Assembly (NCBI GenBank): GCA_046290435.1
Contig: JBKAGO010000060.1
Coordinates: 1 to 42,313, forward strand
DNA from: CAVQUE01 sp046290435
Lineage (GTDB): Bacteria; Actinomycetota; Acidimicrobiia; Acidimicrobiales; UBA8592
Reading direction: 5' to 3'
Length of the DNA: 42,313 nucleotides
The position numbers and the translations under genes are program-made. Of this stretch, positions 17,778 through 25,852 are shown in pieces; the stretch's first letter is position 1; every line of letters starts with the position of its first letter. The notes below the pieces were generated by a model. It searched no databases and was not told the DNA's origin. It saw only the letters and a program-made list of their open reading frames with translations.

Positions 17778-19175
17778 GTGACTTCGCAGCCCACGCACTA
17801 CGACCTGATCATCCTCGGAACCGGATCGGGCAACAGCATCATCACCCCCGACTTCGACGACGCCCGAGTGGCCATCGTCGAGCGCGGCGTGTTCGGCGGC
17901 ACCTGCCTCAACCGCGGCTGCATCCCGTCGAAGATGTTCGTCTACGCCGCCGACATGGTCGAGATGGCCCGCCACTCCTCCGAGCTCGGCGTCGACCTCC
18001 GTGTCGACGGCGTCCGCTGGGGCGACATCGTCGAGCGGGTGTTCGGCCGCATCGACCCCATCGCCGCCGGCGGCGAGGCCTACCGTCACGGCCTCGACAA
18101 CGTCACCGTGTACCACGGCTCGGGCCGCTTCACAGGTCCCCGCGAGCTCATCGTGGACGGCAACGACGGCGCCAGCCACCGCATCACCGGCGACAACGTC
18201 GTCATCGCCACCGGAGCGAAGCCCTCCATCCCCGACATCGCCGGGCTCGCGCACGCGGGATACCACACCTCTGACACCATCATGCGGCTGCCCGAACTCC
18301 CCCGCCGGCTCGCCGTGCTGGGCGGCGGTTACATCGCCACAGAACTGGCGCATGTCTTCGAGGCGCTCGGTAGCGAGGTCACCCTGCTCGTGCGGGGTCC
18401 GCGCCTGCTGCGCTTCGAGGACGAAGAGGTCAGCATGCGCTTCACCGAGGTGTTCTCCGAGCGCTGCGATGTCCGTCTTGGCTGCTCGGTCGACTCGGTG
18501 CATCGCGACGAGTCCGGCGAGCTGTGCATCGAGGCCAGCGTCGGCGGCGAGCAGTTCGACCTGCGATGCGACGAGATCCTCGTCGCCACCGGGCGCGAAC
18601 CCACCAGCGAAGAGCTCGACCTGCACCTCGCAGGTGTCGCCACCCACGACGGCTACGTCATCACCGACGAGTACATGCGCACCAACGTCGACGGGGTCTG
18701 GGCCCTGGGCGACATCACCAACCCCGATCAGCTCAAGCACACCGCCAACGCCGAGGCCCGGGTGGTGGCCCACAACATCGCCCATCCCGACGATCTGCGG
18801 GTGGTCGATCTGTGGCCCACGCCGCACGCGGTGTTCAGCCATCCCCAGGTCGCCGCCGTCGGCGCCACCGAACAGGAACTCCGCGGCGAGGGCATCCCGT
18901 ACCTGGTCGGCCGACGCGACCACGGCGGCACGGCCTATGGCTGGGCCATGGAGGACCGCACCGGGTTCGCCAAGGTCCTCGTCGATCCCGAGACCAGGCT
19001 GCTGCTCGGCGCCCACATCATCGGGCCACAGGCCGCGACCCTCATCCACCAGCTCATCCAGGGCATGAAGTTCGGCCAGACGGTCGACGAACTCGCCCGC
19101 GGCTTCCTGTACATCCATCCGGCGCTCAGCGAGCTCGTCGAGAACGCCCTCCTCGCCGTCGACGACAACGATTGA
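17778..19175 (+). CDS. mtr: Mycothione reductase
   Basis: 465-residue flavoprotein disulfide reductase, GTG start. It reduces oxidised mycothiol with NADPH in the cytosol. Seen: N-terminal FAD motif in LIILGTGSGNSIITPDFDD, with the SGNS variant typical of Mtr; the redox-active Cys pair in GGTCLNRGCIPSKMFVYAA; the second dinucleotide fold LAVLGGGYIATELAHVFEALG; FAD contact VWALGDITNP; and the C-terminal FLYIHPALSELVENALL with the active-site His of the dimer interface. The SGNS variant and the C-terminal HPALSE distinguish it from lipoamide dehydrogenase. Its presence implies that the organism makes mycothiol. Confidence 0.95.
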   Translation: MTSQPTHYDLIILGTGSGNSIITPDFDDARVAIVERGVFGGTCLNRGCIPSKMFVYAADMVEMARHSSELGVDLRVDGVRWGDIVERVFGRIDPIAAGGEAYRHGLDNVTVYHGSGRFTGPRELIVDGNDGASHRITGDNVVIATGAKPSIPDIAGLAHAGYHTSDTIMRLPELPRRLAVLGGGYIATELAHVFEALGSEVTLLVRGPRLLRFEDEEVSMRFTEVFSERCDVRLGCSVDSVHRDESGELCIEASVGGEQFDLRCDEILVATGREPTSEELDLHLAGVATHDGYVITDEYMRTNVDGVWALGDITNPDQLKHTANAEARVVAHNIAHPDDLRVVDLWPTPHAVFSHPQVAAVGATEQELRGEGIPYLVGRRDHGGTAYGWAMEDRTGFAKVLVDPETRLLLGAHIIGPQAATLIHQLIQGMKFGQTVDELARGFLYIHPALSELVENALLAVDDND

Positions 19176-19183
19176 GAAGAACC

Positions 19184-20464
19184 ATGGACACCGACCGTCG
19201 CACAGTCCTCGGGTACGGCGCCGCCGCCGGCGTGGCCCTCACCGTCGCAGGGGCCCGACCGGCCGTTGCGGCGCCGCGCTGGCAGGTGCGCGGGCCACGC
19301 TCACCCGGCCTCGAAGCGTTCGACGCCACCATCGAGCGGTACATGGCAGCCCGGGGCATCCGCTCCGGGTCGTTGGCCGTCGCCCGCGACGGCCGGCTGA
19401 TGCTCGCCCGCGGGTACGCCCGCGGGCCCCGGGGTCCCGAGCCCGTGCGCCACACATCGCTGTTCCGGGTCGCGAGCCTCTCCAAGCCCATCACCGCCGC
19501 CGCGATCATGAAGCTGGTCGATGATGGCCGCCTCGACCTGTCGGCTCGTGTCACCGATCTCGTCCCGATGGAGCCTGCTCCAGGGTTCGATCGCGATGGT
19601 CGCCTCGACGACATCACCGTCTTGCACCTCCTCCAGCACCACGGTGGCTGGGATCGTTTCGCCCAGAACAGCTTCGACCCGATGTTCGCCGACGGGTTCA
19701 TCGCCGACACCCTGGGGCGGCGACTCCCGGTGCGGCCCCGTCAGATCGTGCGATTCATGAGCGGACGACCGCTCGACTTCGATCCCGGTGCCCGCTACGC
19801 CTACAGCAACTTCGGGTATCTGCTCCTCGGCCAGGTGCTGCGTAGGGTCACGGGCCGCCCGTACCGACGGGCCGTGCAGGAGCTGGTTCTCGCCCCCCTC
19901 GGTATCGACGGCATGCGCCTGGCCCGCACCAGACGGCGCCGGCGGGTCGACAACGAGGTCGTCTACCGGTCACGCCTGCGGGGCCCATCGGTGCTGACCG
20001 ACTCGGGCGCCGCGGTACGAGCCCCCTATGGCACGTTCCGCATCGAGAACATGGCCGCCCATGGTGGCTGGCTGGCCTCCGCTGTCGATCTGGTCCGCTT
20101 CGCCGGCGCCTTCGACGACACACCTCGCACGAGGGTGCTCAGCGCCGATGCCGTGGAGACGGTCTTCGCGCAGCCCTCGACCGGCACCGAACCGAGCGGA
20201 TCGTGGTACGGCTGCGGCTGGCAGGTCCGTCCTGCCGGCGACGGCCGCAACACGTGGCACACCGGCAGCCTGCCCGGCACGACGACTCTGCTCGTGCGCC
20301 GCTGGGACGGCCTGTCGTGGGCCGCGCTGTTCAACCAGCGCGACGATCGACGCGACCCCGGCGGGGTCACCTACTTCGACATCGACGGCGAACTCCACGA
20401 CGCGGCCGACAGCGTGACCTCGTGGCCGACCCGAGACCTGTACCGTCACCCGTCGCTGCGCTGA
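19184..20464 (+). CDS. Serine hydrolase (beta-lactamase/class C esterase family), exported
   Basis: 426 residues. N-terminal DRRTVLGYGAAAGVALTVAG followed by an AVAA cleavage region resembles a Tat signal (RRTVLG), so the protein probably acts outside the cytoplasm. The catalytic domain has the S-x-x-K motif in VASLSKPITAAA, Y-x-N in YAYSNFGYLLLG and the HTGSLPG triad-equivalent near the C-terminus. The family spans esterases, D-Ala-D-Ala peptidases and class C beta-lactamases; nothing here marks resistance. It starts 8 bp after mtr and its end overlaps a strong hairpin shared with the converging fadD-like gene. Confidence 0.9.
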   Translation: MDTDRRTVLGYGAAAGVALTVAGARPAVAAPRWQVRGPRSPGLEAFDATIERYMAARGIRSGSLAVARDGRLMLARGYARGPRGPEPVRHTSLFRVASLSKPITAAAIMKLVDDGRLDLSARVTDLVPMEPAPGFDRDGRLDDITVLHLLQHHGGWDRFAQNSFDPMFADGFIADTLGRRLPVRPRQIVRFMSGRPLDFDPGARYAYSNFGYLLLGQVLRRVTGRPYRRAVQELVLAPLGIDGMRLARTRRRRRVDNEVVYRSRLRGPSVLTDSGAAVRAPYGTFRIENMAAHGGWLASAVDLVRFAGAFDDTPRTRVLSADAVETVFAQPSTGTEPSGSWYGCGWQVRPAGDGRNTWHTGSLPGTTTLLVRRWDGLSWAALFNQRDDRRDPGGVTYFDIDGELHDAADSVTSWPTRDLYRHPSLR

Positions 20465-20480
20465 GACAGCGCAGCGACGG
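20450..20480. terminator. Bidirectional terminator hairpin, perfect 14-bp stem
   Basis: CCGTCGCTGCGCTG (20450-20463), loop AGA, and CAGCGCAGCGACGG (20467-20480) form a perfect 14-bp stem. It begins inside the last codons of the serine hydrolase gene and ends one base before the stop codon of the converging acyl-CoA synthetase, so it can stop both transcripts. No T tract follows on either strand. Confidence 0.8.
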
Positions 20481-22115
20481 TCAGTCCTCGATGCCCAGGG
20501 CCTGCCTGGCGGTTGCTCCGGCCCAGCGATAGTCGCTCTTGCCGTTGCTCGAACGCAGGAGCTGCGGGACCCGGATGATGTGCTTGGGGGCCTTGTAGCC
20601 GGCCAGGTGCTCCTTGACGGCGCTCTTGATCGCACCGTCGTCGATGGTTGCCCCGTCGTCGAGTTGCACGACTGCGGTGACGGCCTGACCCCACCGTTCG
20701 TCGGGGACACCGACGACGTTGGCGTCGACGATGCCGGGCACCAGCTTGAGGGCCTCCTCGACCTCTTCGGGGTAGACCTTCTCGCCGCCGGTGTTGATGC
20801 AGACCGAGCCCCGGCCCAACAACACGATGCTGCCGTCGGCCTCGACGGTGGCCCAGTCACCCGGGATCGAATAGCGCTTGCCGTCGATGACCGGGAACGT
20901 CTCGGCGCTCTTGACCGGGTCCTTGTAGTAGCCCAGCGGGAGGTGCCCACCGAGCGCCAGACGGCCCTTCTCGCCCGAGCCGGCCTCGACGACGCGGCCG
21001 TCTTCGGTGATGACGATGGTGTCGGGCCCCAGCGAGAACCGGGCTGTCGACGCGTGTTCCGCGTCGCCTTCGAGCTTGCGGGCGAAGCCGACGCCCTCGG
21101 AGGATCCGAGCGAGTCGAGCAGCTTCATCTTCGGGTTGAACTCGAACAGGGCCGCCTTCATCGACGCCGACCACATGACGCCAGAACTCATCACGAGGAA
21201 GATCGACGACAGGTCATAGGGCTCGTCGCGTTCGACGGCGGCGCGCAGGGCGTCGAGCATCGGGCGCGTGAACGCGTCGCCGACGATGGTCAGATGCGTG
21301 GCCCGGTGGTCCTGCACGCAGGTGAAGAGGGCATCGGCGTCGAAGTGCTGGCCTGGCAGGGTGAGCACGCAACCACCCTGGAGCAGCGTCGACAGGGCCG
21401 TGATCCCGGAGGTGCCGTGCATCAGCGGCGCCGCTGCGAGCTGGCGGGTGACGAAGCCCCGACCGCGGATCTCGAGGACCCGCTCGACGACCTCGTCGAC
21501 GGTGGCGGGCATGGCCATCTTCATGGCCTGATAGGTGCCGGCCATGGTGCCGATGATCGACTCGTGGGGCCACATGACGCCCTTGGGGTTCCCGGTGGTG
21601 CCACCGGTGAACAGCAGCCAGAGGTCCTCGCCCGAGCGCTCGATCCGAGCTGCGGGCTCGTGGCCGGCGACGAGCTCCTCGTAGGCGCTGGCGAAGGGGG
21701 CCACCGAACCGCCGGGGTCGGCGCCGACCTCGATCCAGCAACGGACCTCGGGCAGCGTCGCAGCGATCTCGGCGAAACGATCCCGCAGGTCCGCCGAAAA
21801 GAACACGGCGCGGGCGTCGGCGTCGTCGAGCAACGAACGCAGCTCCTCGGCGGTGTAGCGGTAGTTGATGTTGAACGGCGAGGCCCGCACCTTCATGACC
21901 CCGAACTGCGCCTCGGAGTACTCGTTGCCGTTGAACAGGCACAGCCCGACGTTGTCGCCCGCGGCGATGCCCGCGGCGCCGAGCGCCGCAGCGATCCGCG
22001 ACCCACGGTCGTCGAACTCGCTCCAGGTCCGGATCGTGTCGCCACAGATCAGTGCCTGCTCGTCGCCGACCGCGTCCGCGACCGCTTCCCATGCCGTTGC
22101 CAGATTCAAACCCAC
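20481..22115 (-). CDS. Acyl-CoA synthetase (AMP-forming, FadD-like)
   Basis: 544 residues from the GTG at 22115, which gives the standard start VGLNLATAWEAVADAVGDE; a TTG three codons earlier is possible. ANL-superfamily motifs: the P-loop LLFTGGTTGNPKGVMWPHES, SLGSSEGVGFARK, the hinge region YSIPGDWATVEADGSIVLLGR, VCINTGGEKVYPEEVEEAL, and the C-terminal catalytic Lys in SSNGKSDYRWA. It would activate a carboxylic acid to its CoA ester via an acyl-AMP. The GKSDYRWA end and the overall pattern recall the actinobacterial FadD19/FadD3-type synthetases for bulky acids, but the substrate is not established. Confidence 0.92.
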   Translation of the reverse strand: MGLNLATAWEAVADAVGDEQALICGDTIRTWSEFDDRGSRIAAALGAAGIAAGDNVGLCLFNGNEYSEAQFGVMKVRASPFNINYRYTAEELRSLLDDADARAVFFSADLRDRFAEIAATLPEVRCWIEVGADPGGSVAPFASAYEELVAGHEPAARIERSGEDLWLLFTGGTTGNPKGVMWPHESIIGTMAGTYQAMKMAMPATVDEVVERVLEIRGRGFVTRQLAAAPLMHGTSGITALSTLLQGGCVLTLPGQHFDADALFTCVQDHRATHLTIVGDAFTRPMLDALRAAVERDEPYDLSSIFLVMSSGVMWSASMKAALFEFNPKMKLLDSLGSSEGVGFARKLEGDAEHASTARFSLGPDTIVITEDGRVVEAGSGEKGRLALGGHLPLGYYKDPVKSAETFPVIDGKRYSIPGDWATVEADGSIVLLGRGSVCINTGGEKVYPEEVEEALKLVPGIVDANVVGVPDERWGQAVTAVVQLDDGATIDDGAIKSAVKEHLAGYKAPKHIIRVPQLLRSSNGKSDYRWAGATARQALGIED

Positions 22116-22181
22116 GGCGGGCAAGCTACCAGTACCGCCGATCGTCGGGTCTCGGTGGGTGTCGCTCCCGGCCTCACCCCA

Positions 22182-22196
22182 CCCTGACAGACAGGG
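22182..22196. terminator. Small hairpin between the FG-GAP/CAP gene and fadD
   Basis: CCCTG/CAGGG arms (22182-22186 and 22192-22196) around ACAGA lie downstream of the stop codon of the secreted protein gene and upstream of fadD. Weak as a terminator and unsupported by a T tract. Confidence 0.3.
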
Positions 22197-22229
22197 GGAC
22201 GGTCCGGCCGCACGGTGACGTGCGACGGG

Positions 22230-23840
22230 TCAGGGAACGAGGCTGGTGTCGACCCTGAAACAACCGTCGACGCTGCCCTGGTCGGTCCTGATCCGGTAGC
22301 AGTAGCGACCGCCGTCATCGAGTTGGTCGACCGGCATCAGGACCACGGCATTGGCCGACGCCAGGATGCCTCGTCCGAGGTCGCGATGAGCGCCATCGGG
22401 GTTTCGGTAGGTGCCTGCGTCGAAGCTGCAGCTCGGCAGAGCCGCGCCGGAGGCATCGGTGAGGCGCGCCTGACGGATCTTCGCCGGGGTTTCAGTGGCC
22501 GATGGCGGGAACAGTGCGATGATGGGCGCGCCCACGGCTCCGGGACAATGCGCTCGGGGGTCGGGGCGTTCGCCGACCATGTGACTGTCGTAGGAGACGA
22601 CCGCTCCGTCGCGGGGCCACACCACCGGGCGTGTCGTGCTCTCGCCGTTGCGACCCGAGAAGATCTCCATGGTGGCCGCCATACGGGTGCATCCCGATGG
22701 GCCACACGGCGCGTCATCGGCCTTGCGGGCGCTGCCGAATCCCACCGTCTGCAGGCGGGAGTCCATGAGGTACACCGCGTGGAAGGGCCCCGTCGCCCAC
22801 GCCTCGACTGCCCAGGCATCGGAGGCGCCGGCCGAGTATGTGCCGAGCACGACGCTGCTCTGGCCGATGCTGCCGACCGGGCCGTGGCTGACCGCACCGT
22901 CCTCGACGAGCCGTGTGGAGAAGGCACGTGCCCGCCGAGACACCGAGGCGTCTTCAGTGAGCGGATCGAGACCCGCCTGGTAGCGAAACAGGTTGACGGC
23001 CCGCAACCACTCGGGTCCAGACCGGTCGGGACCGGCCGACGATGGGGCCGCCGGGTCGAGCCCAGGCGCGGCAGGTCGCGTCGTCCTGCGGTCGCCGACA
23101 ACCGTGACCCGGAGCCGGGCGAGATTCGAGCCGGGGCTCCGGGCGATCACTCGAGCCTCGACCGCAGTGCGTTGGCGACCATTGCCGCGGGCGCCGAGCA
23201 CCAGTTCGTTGCGGCCGTCGCCGTCGAGATCACCGACCGCAACTCGCTTGCCGAGGGCGCCGCCGCCGGGGACGGTCCGGCGATGCAAGCGGCCCGTCGT
23301 CCATGCGACGCGTCGAGGACCATCGGGACCGCCGGCGAAGACGTGGACCATGCCGGCGTTCGCGCGGTTGCGGAGGTTCTCGCCCGGTGACCCGACGATC
23401 AGTTCGTCGTAGCCGTCGCCGTCGAGATCACCGACTGCGACAGCGGCGCCGAAGCGGTCACCGGCCTCGGGCCGGTCTCCGCGGCGGCCGCCCTGGGTCA
23501 GCACCAGATCCGGGCCGCTCGTCCCGCCGCCGAGAAACACCAGGACGACTCCCGCGCGCTTCTTGCCGTCGACGCCGCGGCCGGGCTTGCCGACGACGCG
23601 GTCGCGCCGGCCGTCGCCGTCGACGTCGCCGAACGCGACGCGAGTTCGGCCCGAGCGAAGCTCTGCGTCGGCCCGCTCGACTTCTTCGCTCGCCGGATCG
23701 ACCGTGCGCTGCGACGCCGAGGCGCTCGGCATCGTCAGCAACGTGGCGACCACGACGAGAACCATGATCGCCGCTTGGAATCGACGGGGACGACGACGCT
23801 CAGCGCGCGTCGAGGTCGGTAGGTGGGCTCCGCTCCGCAC
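22230..23840 (-). CDS. Secreted FG-GAP repeat / CAP-domain protein
   Basis: 536 residues, GTG start at 23840. After a positively charged N-terminus (RRRPRRFQAAIMVLVVVATLLT, then SASAS) come three FG-GAP-type calcium-binding repeats, seen as DVDGDGRRD, DLDGDGYDE and DLDGDGRNE between residues about 70 and 220. Then a CAP (SCP/PR-1-like) domain: EWLRAVNLFRYQAGLDPLTEDASVSRRARAF, AVSHGPVG, GPFHAVYLMDSRLQTVGFG. The C-terminal ~100 residues form an unassigned Cys-containing region ending in the YCYRIRTDQGSVDGCFRVD segment. The protein is probably exported; FG-GAP propellers bind ligands or Ca2+, CAP domains can be lipid-binding. The combination in one chain is uncommon. Confidence 0.8.
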   Translation of the reverse strand: MRSGAHLPTSTRAERRRPRRFQAAIMVLVVVATLLTMPSASASQRTVDPASEEVERADAELRSGRTRVAFGDVDGDGRRDRVVGKPGRGVDGKKRAGVVLVFLGGGTSGPDLVLTQGGRRGDRPEAGDRFGAAVAVGDLDGDGYDELIVGSPGENLRNRANAGMVHVFAGGPDGPRRVAWTTGRLHRRTVPGGGALGKRVAVGDLDGDGRNELVLGARGNGRQRTAVEARVIARSPGSNLARLRVTVVGDRRTTRPAAPGLDPAAPSSAGPDRSGPEWLRAVNLFRYQAGLDPLTEDASVSRRARAFSTRLVEDGAVSHGPVGSIGQSSVVLGTYSAGASDAWAVEAWATGPFHAVYLMDSRLQTVGFGSARKADDAPCGPSGCTRMAATMEIFSGRNGESTTRPVVWPRDGAVVSYDSHMVGERPDPRAHCPGAVGAPIIALFPPSATETPAKIRQARLTDASGAALPSCSFDAGTYRNPDGAHRDLGRGILASANAVVLMPVDQLDDGGRYCYRIRTDQGSVDGCFRVDTSLVP

Positions 23841-23877
23841 GAAGAACCGATTCGACGCGACCGGTGTCCGGCTTTAT

Positions 23878-23908
23878 CCGAACAGTCCGTACGTCCCGGT
23901 CTGTTCGG
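23878..23908. promoter_or_regulatory. 8-bp inverted repeat in the aroC upstream region
   Basis: CCGAACAG (23878-23885) and CTGTTCGG (23901-23908) are exact complements separated by 15 bp. They lie between the divergent secreted-protein gene and aroC, 35 bp before the aroC start. An operator or a leader hairpin is possible; no family can be named. Confidence 0.4.
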
Positions 23909-23942
23909 CCCCATCGTCTCACCCGCTCGTATCCTCTGTGGG

Positions 23943-25046
23943 GTGACGAGCAGCTGGGGTCAGGTCTTTCGTGTGCACACCTTCGGCGAGAGCCATGGTG
24001 GCGGTATCGGCGTGGTGGTCGACGGCTGCCCGCCGCGCCTGGCTGTCGACATCGCCGACATCCAGGCGGACCTCGATCGGCGGCGGCCGGGGCAGAGCCG
24101 CCTGGTCACCCAGCGCGACGAGGCCGACCGGGTCGAGATCCTGAGCGGCGTGTTCGAGGGCCGGTCCCTCGGCACGGCCATCGCGATGATGGTCCGCAAC
24201 GCCGATGCCCGCCCCGGCGCATATGACCACCTCGAGAACGTCTACCGACCATCCCACGCCGACTACACAACCGACGCCAAGTACGGCATCCGCAACCACC
24301 AGGGCGGCGGCCGGGCGAGCGCCCGCGAGACCATCGGCCGCGTCGCCGCCGCTGCCCTGGCCCGACGCCTGTTGGCCGAGGTCGCCGGCATCGAGGTCCT
24401 CGGCTGGGTGTCGCGCATCCATCACCTCGACGCCACCGACGCGATCGATACGGCGACGCTCACCCTCGCCGACGTCGAGGCCCATCCCACCCGGTGCCCG
24501 GACCCCGCCACCGCCGAGGCGATGGCCGAGGCCATCGATGCGGCCCGCCGCGATGGCGACAGCCTCGGTGGCATCGTCACCTGCGTCGCCCGCCACGTGC
24601 CTCCCGGCCTCGGCGACCCCGTCTTCGACAAGCTCGAGGCCGATCTCGCAAAAGCCATGATGAGCCTCCCCGCCGCCAAGGCGTTCGAGATCGGCAGCGG
24701 CTTCGGCTCCGTCGCCATGACCGGCCGAGAGCACAACGACGCCTTCGTCCCCGGCCCCGACGGCACGCCGGTCACCGTCACCAACCACTCCGGCGGCGTC
24801 CAGGGCGGCATCTCCAACGGCGCCGACATCGTCATCCGTGTGGCCTTCAAGCCCACCGCGACCATCTCCTCCGAGCAGGTCACCGTCACCGCCGACGGCG
24901 AGGCCACCGCCCTCGCTGCCCGGGGCCGCCACGACCCGTGCGTGCTGCCGCGGGCGGTACCCATGGTCGAGGCGATGATGCTGTTGACCCTCGCCGACGC
25001 CTGGCTGCGCCAGCGCACCGTCGACGTGCTCCCGCCGCTCGGCTGA
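23943..25046 (+). CDS. aroC: Chorismate synthase
   Basis: 367 residues from the GTG at 23943 (TSSWGQVFRVHTFGESHG), the point where family similarity begins; the longer frame upstream looks non-coding. The enzyme converts EPSP to chorismate with reduced FMN, the last step of the shikimate pathway. Seen: RVHTFGESHG, RRPGQSRLVTQRDEADRVEILSGVFEG, YGIRNHQGGGRASARETIGRVA, HSGGVQGGISNGADI, and ARGRHDPCVLPRAVPMVEAM. The pattern RPGQSRL.TQR..AD is of the enterobacterial type, not the RMKIE.DEVEI type usual in mycobacteria. It is separated by 72 bp from the next gene. Confidence 0.97.
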   Translation: MTSSWGQVFRVHTFGESHGGGIGVVVDGCPPRLAVDIADIQADLDRRRPGQSRLVTQRDEADRVEILSGVFEGRSLGTAIAMMVRNADARPGAYDHLENVYRPSHADYTTDAKYGIRNHQGGGRASARETIGRVAAAALARRLLAEVAGIEVLGWVSRIHHLDATDAIDTATLTLADVEAHPTRCPDPATAEAMAEAIDAARRDGDSLGGIVTCVARHVPPGLGDPVFDKLEADLAKAMMSLPAAKAFEIGSGFGSVAMTGREHNDAFVPGPDGTPVTVTNHSGGVQGGISNGADIVIRVAFKPTATISSEQVTVTADGEATALAARGRHDPCVLPRAVPMVEAMMLLTLADAWLRQRTVDVLPPLG

Positions 25047-25064
25047 ACCCCCGAGCCGCCGCCA

Positions 25065-25096
25065 GAGAAAATTTCTCCGGATCGGGAACTATCCGG
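25065..25096 (+). promoter_or_regulatory. AT-containing palindrome and hairpin before the selenoprotein gene
   Basis: GAGAAA-A-TTTCTC (25065-25077), unusually A/T-rich for this DNA, adjoins CCGGAT and ATCCGG arms (25077-25082 and 25091-25096). Both lie between the aroC stop and the redoxin gene. They may hold the redoxin promoter/operator or the aroC terminator. Confidence 0.35.
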
Positions 25097-25164
25097 GCCC
25101 CCACCGAGTTCATGCACCGTGCCTGTGCCCAGAACACCCATCCGGCGGCGTCGGACCATCGCCA

Positions 25165-25833
25165 TTGCGTCGAGCCTCTCTCTGCGTCGGCGCCTGCGGC
25201 GCTCGCCGGACGACTCGGTCGAGACGCGTCGCCGCCACCGAGGACGCCGCCACCGAGGACGCGGCCACGCCGACGACCGAGGACGCTCCGCCGCCGTCGG
25301 ACACCGAACCCGAAGCGGAGCCCCCCGAGGCCGACGGCGGTGTCCCTGCGACCGAGCCCGACCAGGAGGCCGAGCCGGAGGAGCCGACCGCCGAGCCCGA
25401 ACCCGAGGCGCCGGCCGGCCCCAACGATCTGCCGGCGGTGGTCGTCCGTGACGTCGCCACCGGCGACGAGGTCGATCTGTCGACCTTCGCGCCGGGCGAG
25501 CTTCCGTTCGTCGTCTGGTTCTACGCCCCGCATTGACCGGCGTGTCGGGCCGAAGCGCCTGACGTCGAGCGGTTCGCTCGAGAGAACGCAGACAAGGTCA
25601 CCGTCATCGGACTGGGAACCCAGGACAGCTTCGGCGAGGCCGAGGACTTCGTCGCCACCTACGGCACCGTGTCGTTCCCCATGCTGTGGGACGAGAGTTT
25701 CGAGACCTGGGCCCAACTGGGGGTCTCCGGCCAGCCGGCCGGCATGCTCTTCACCGCCGACGGCACAGCCGTGGGCCGTTGGAGCGGCGGCATCCCCGAA
25801 GACGACGTGCTGAGCCGCATCGCTGAGATGTGA
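25165..25833 (+). CDS. Thioredoxin-like redoxin selenoprotein; in-frame UGA at 25534 in U-P-A-C
   Basis: The frame before UGA ends FVVWFYAPH; after it comes PACRAEAPDVERF, so the motif APH-U-PACR occupies the place of the C-x-x-C active site of TlpA/AhpC-type thioredoxins (the first Cys). It then continues for 98 codons as VTVIGLGTQDSFG, VSFPMLWDESF, SGQPAGMLFTADG with the cis-Pro loop, and WSGGIPEDDVLS to a stop at 25831. No redundancy or loss elsewhere suggests decay of the fold. An acidic Pro/Glu-rich linker (residues about 24-85) precedes the domain, as in exported lipoproteins, but the N-terminus is unclear: TTG 25165 is the only start in this frame, while a better signal-like start (GTG 25119, PVPRTPIRRRRTIAIASSLS) is in another frame. 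It is probably anchored outside the membrane. Alternative: a nonsense mutation of Cys. Confidence 0.75.
25565..25581 (+). promoter_or_regulatory. SECIS-like hairpin after the redoxin UGA
   Basis: TCGAGCG, loop GTT, CGCTCGA: a perfect 7-bp stem whose loop begins 35 nt after UGA 25534-25536. A second, shorter imperfect hairpin (GGCGT/GCGCC with inner TCG/CGA) lies nearer at 25539-25559. Bacterial SECIS elements sit inside the coding region just downstream of the UGA and have a short stem with a G in the loop; either fits loosely. Confidence 0.5.
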
Positions 25834-25847
25834 TCGCCTGGCGGCGA
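25834..25847. terminator. Small hairpin between converging redoxin and gcvT genes
   Basis: TCGCC (25834-25838) and GGCGA (25843-25847) around TGGC lie in the 19-bp gap between the two stop codons. A weak bidirectional terminator at most. Confidence 0.35.
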
Positions 25848-25852
25848 GACCG

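Noticed and set aside
15801..19118. A 1105-codon minus-strand frame covering the 2-hydroxyacid dehydrogenase and beyond
   Set aside because: Only the part up to 16829 looks like protein; the rest is antisense of the SDR and mtr genes, which have clear family motifs.
22183..22195. A third operator-like site (CTGACAGACAGG) upstream of fadD
   Set aside because: It lacks the GTCAG right arm, so it is not the same palindrome.
25065..25096. Palindrome before the redoxin as a LexA or MerR box
   Set aside because: It does not match a known consensus well enough; kept only as an unspecified regulatory candidate.
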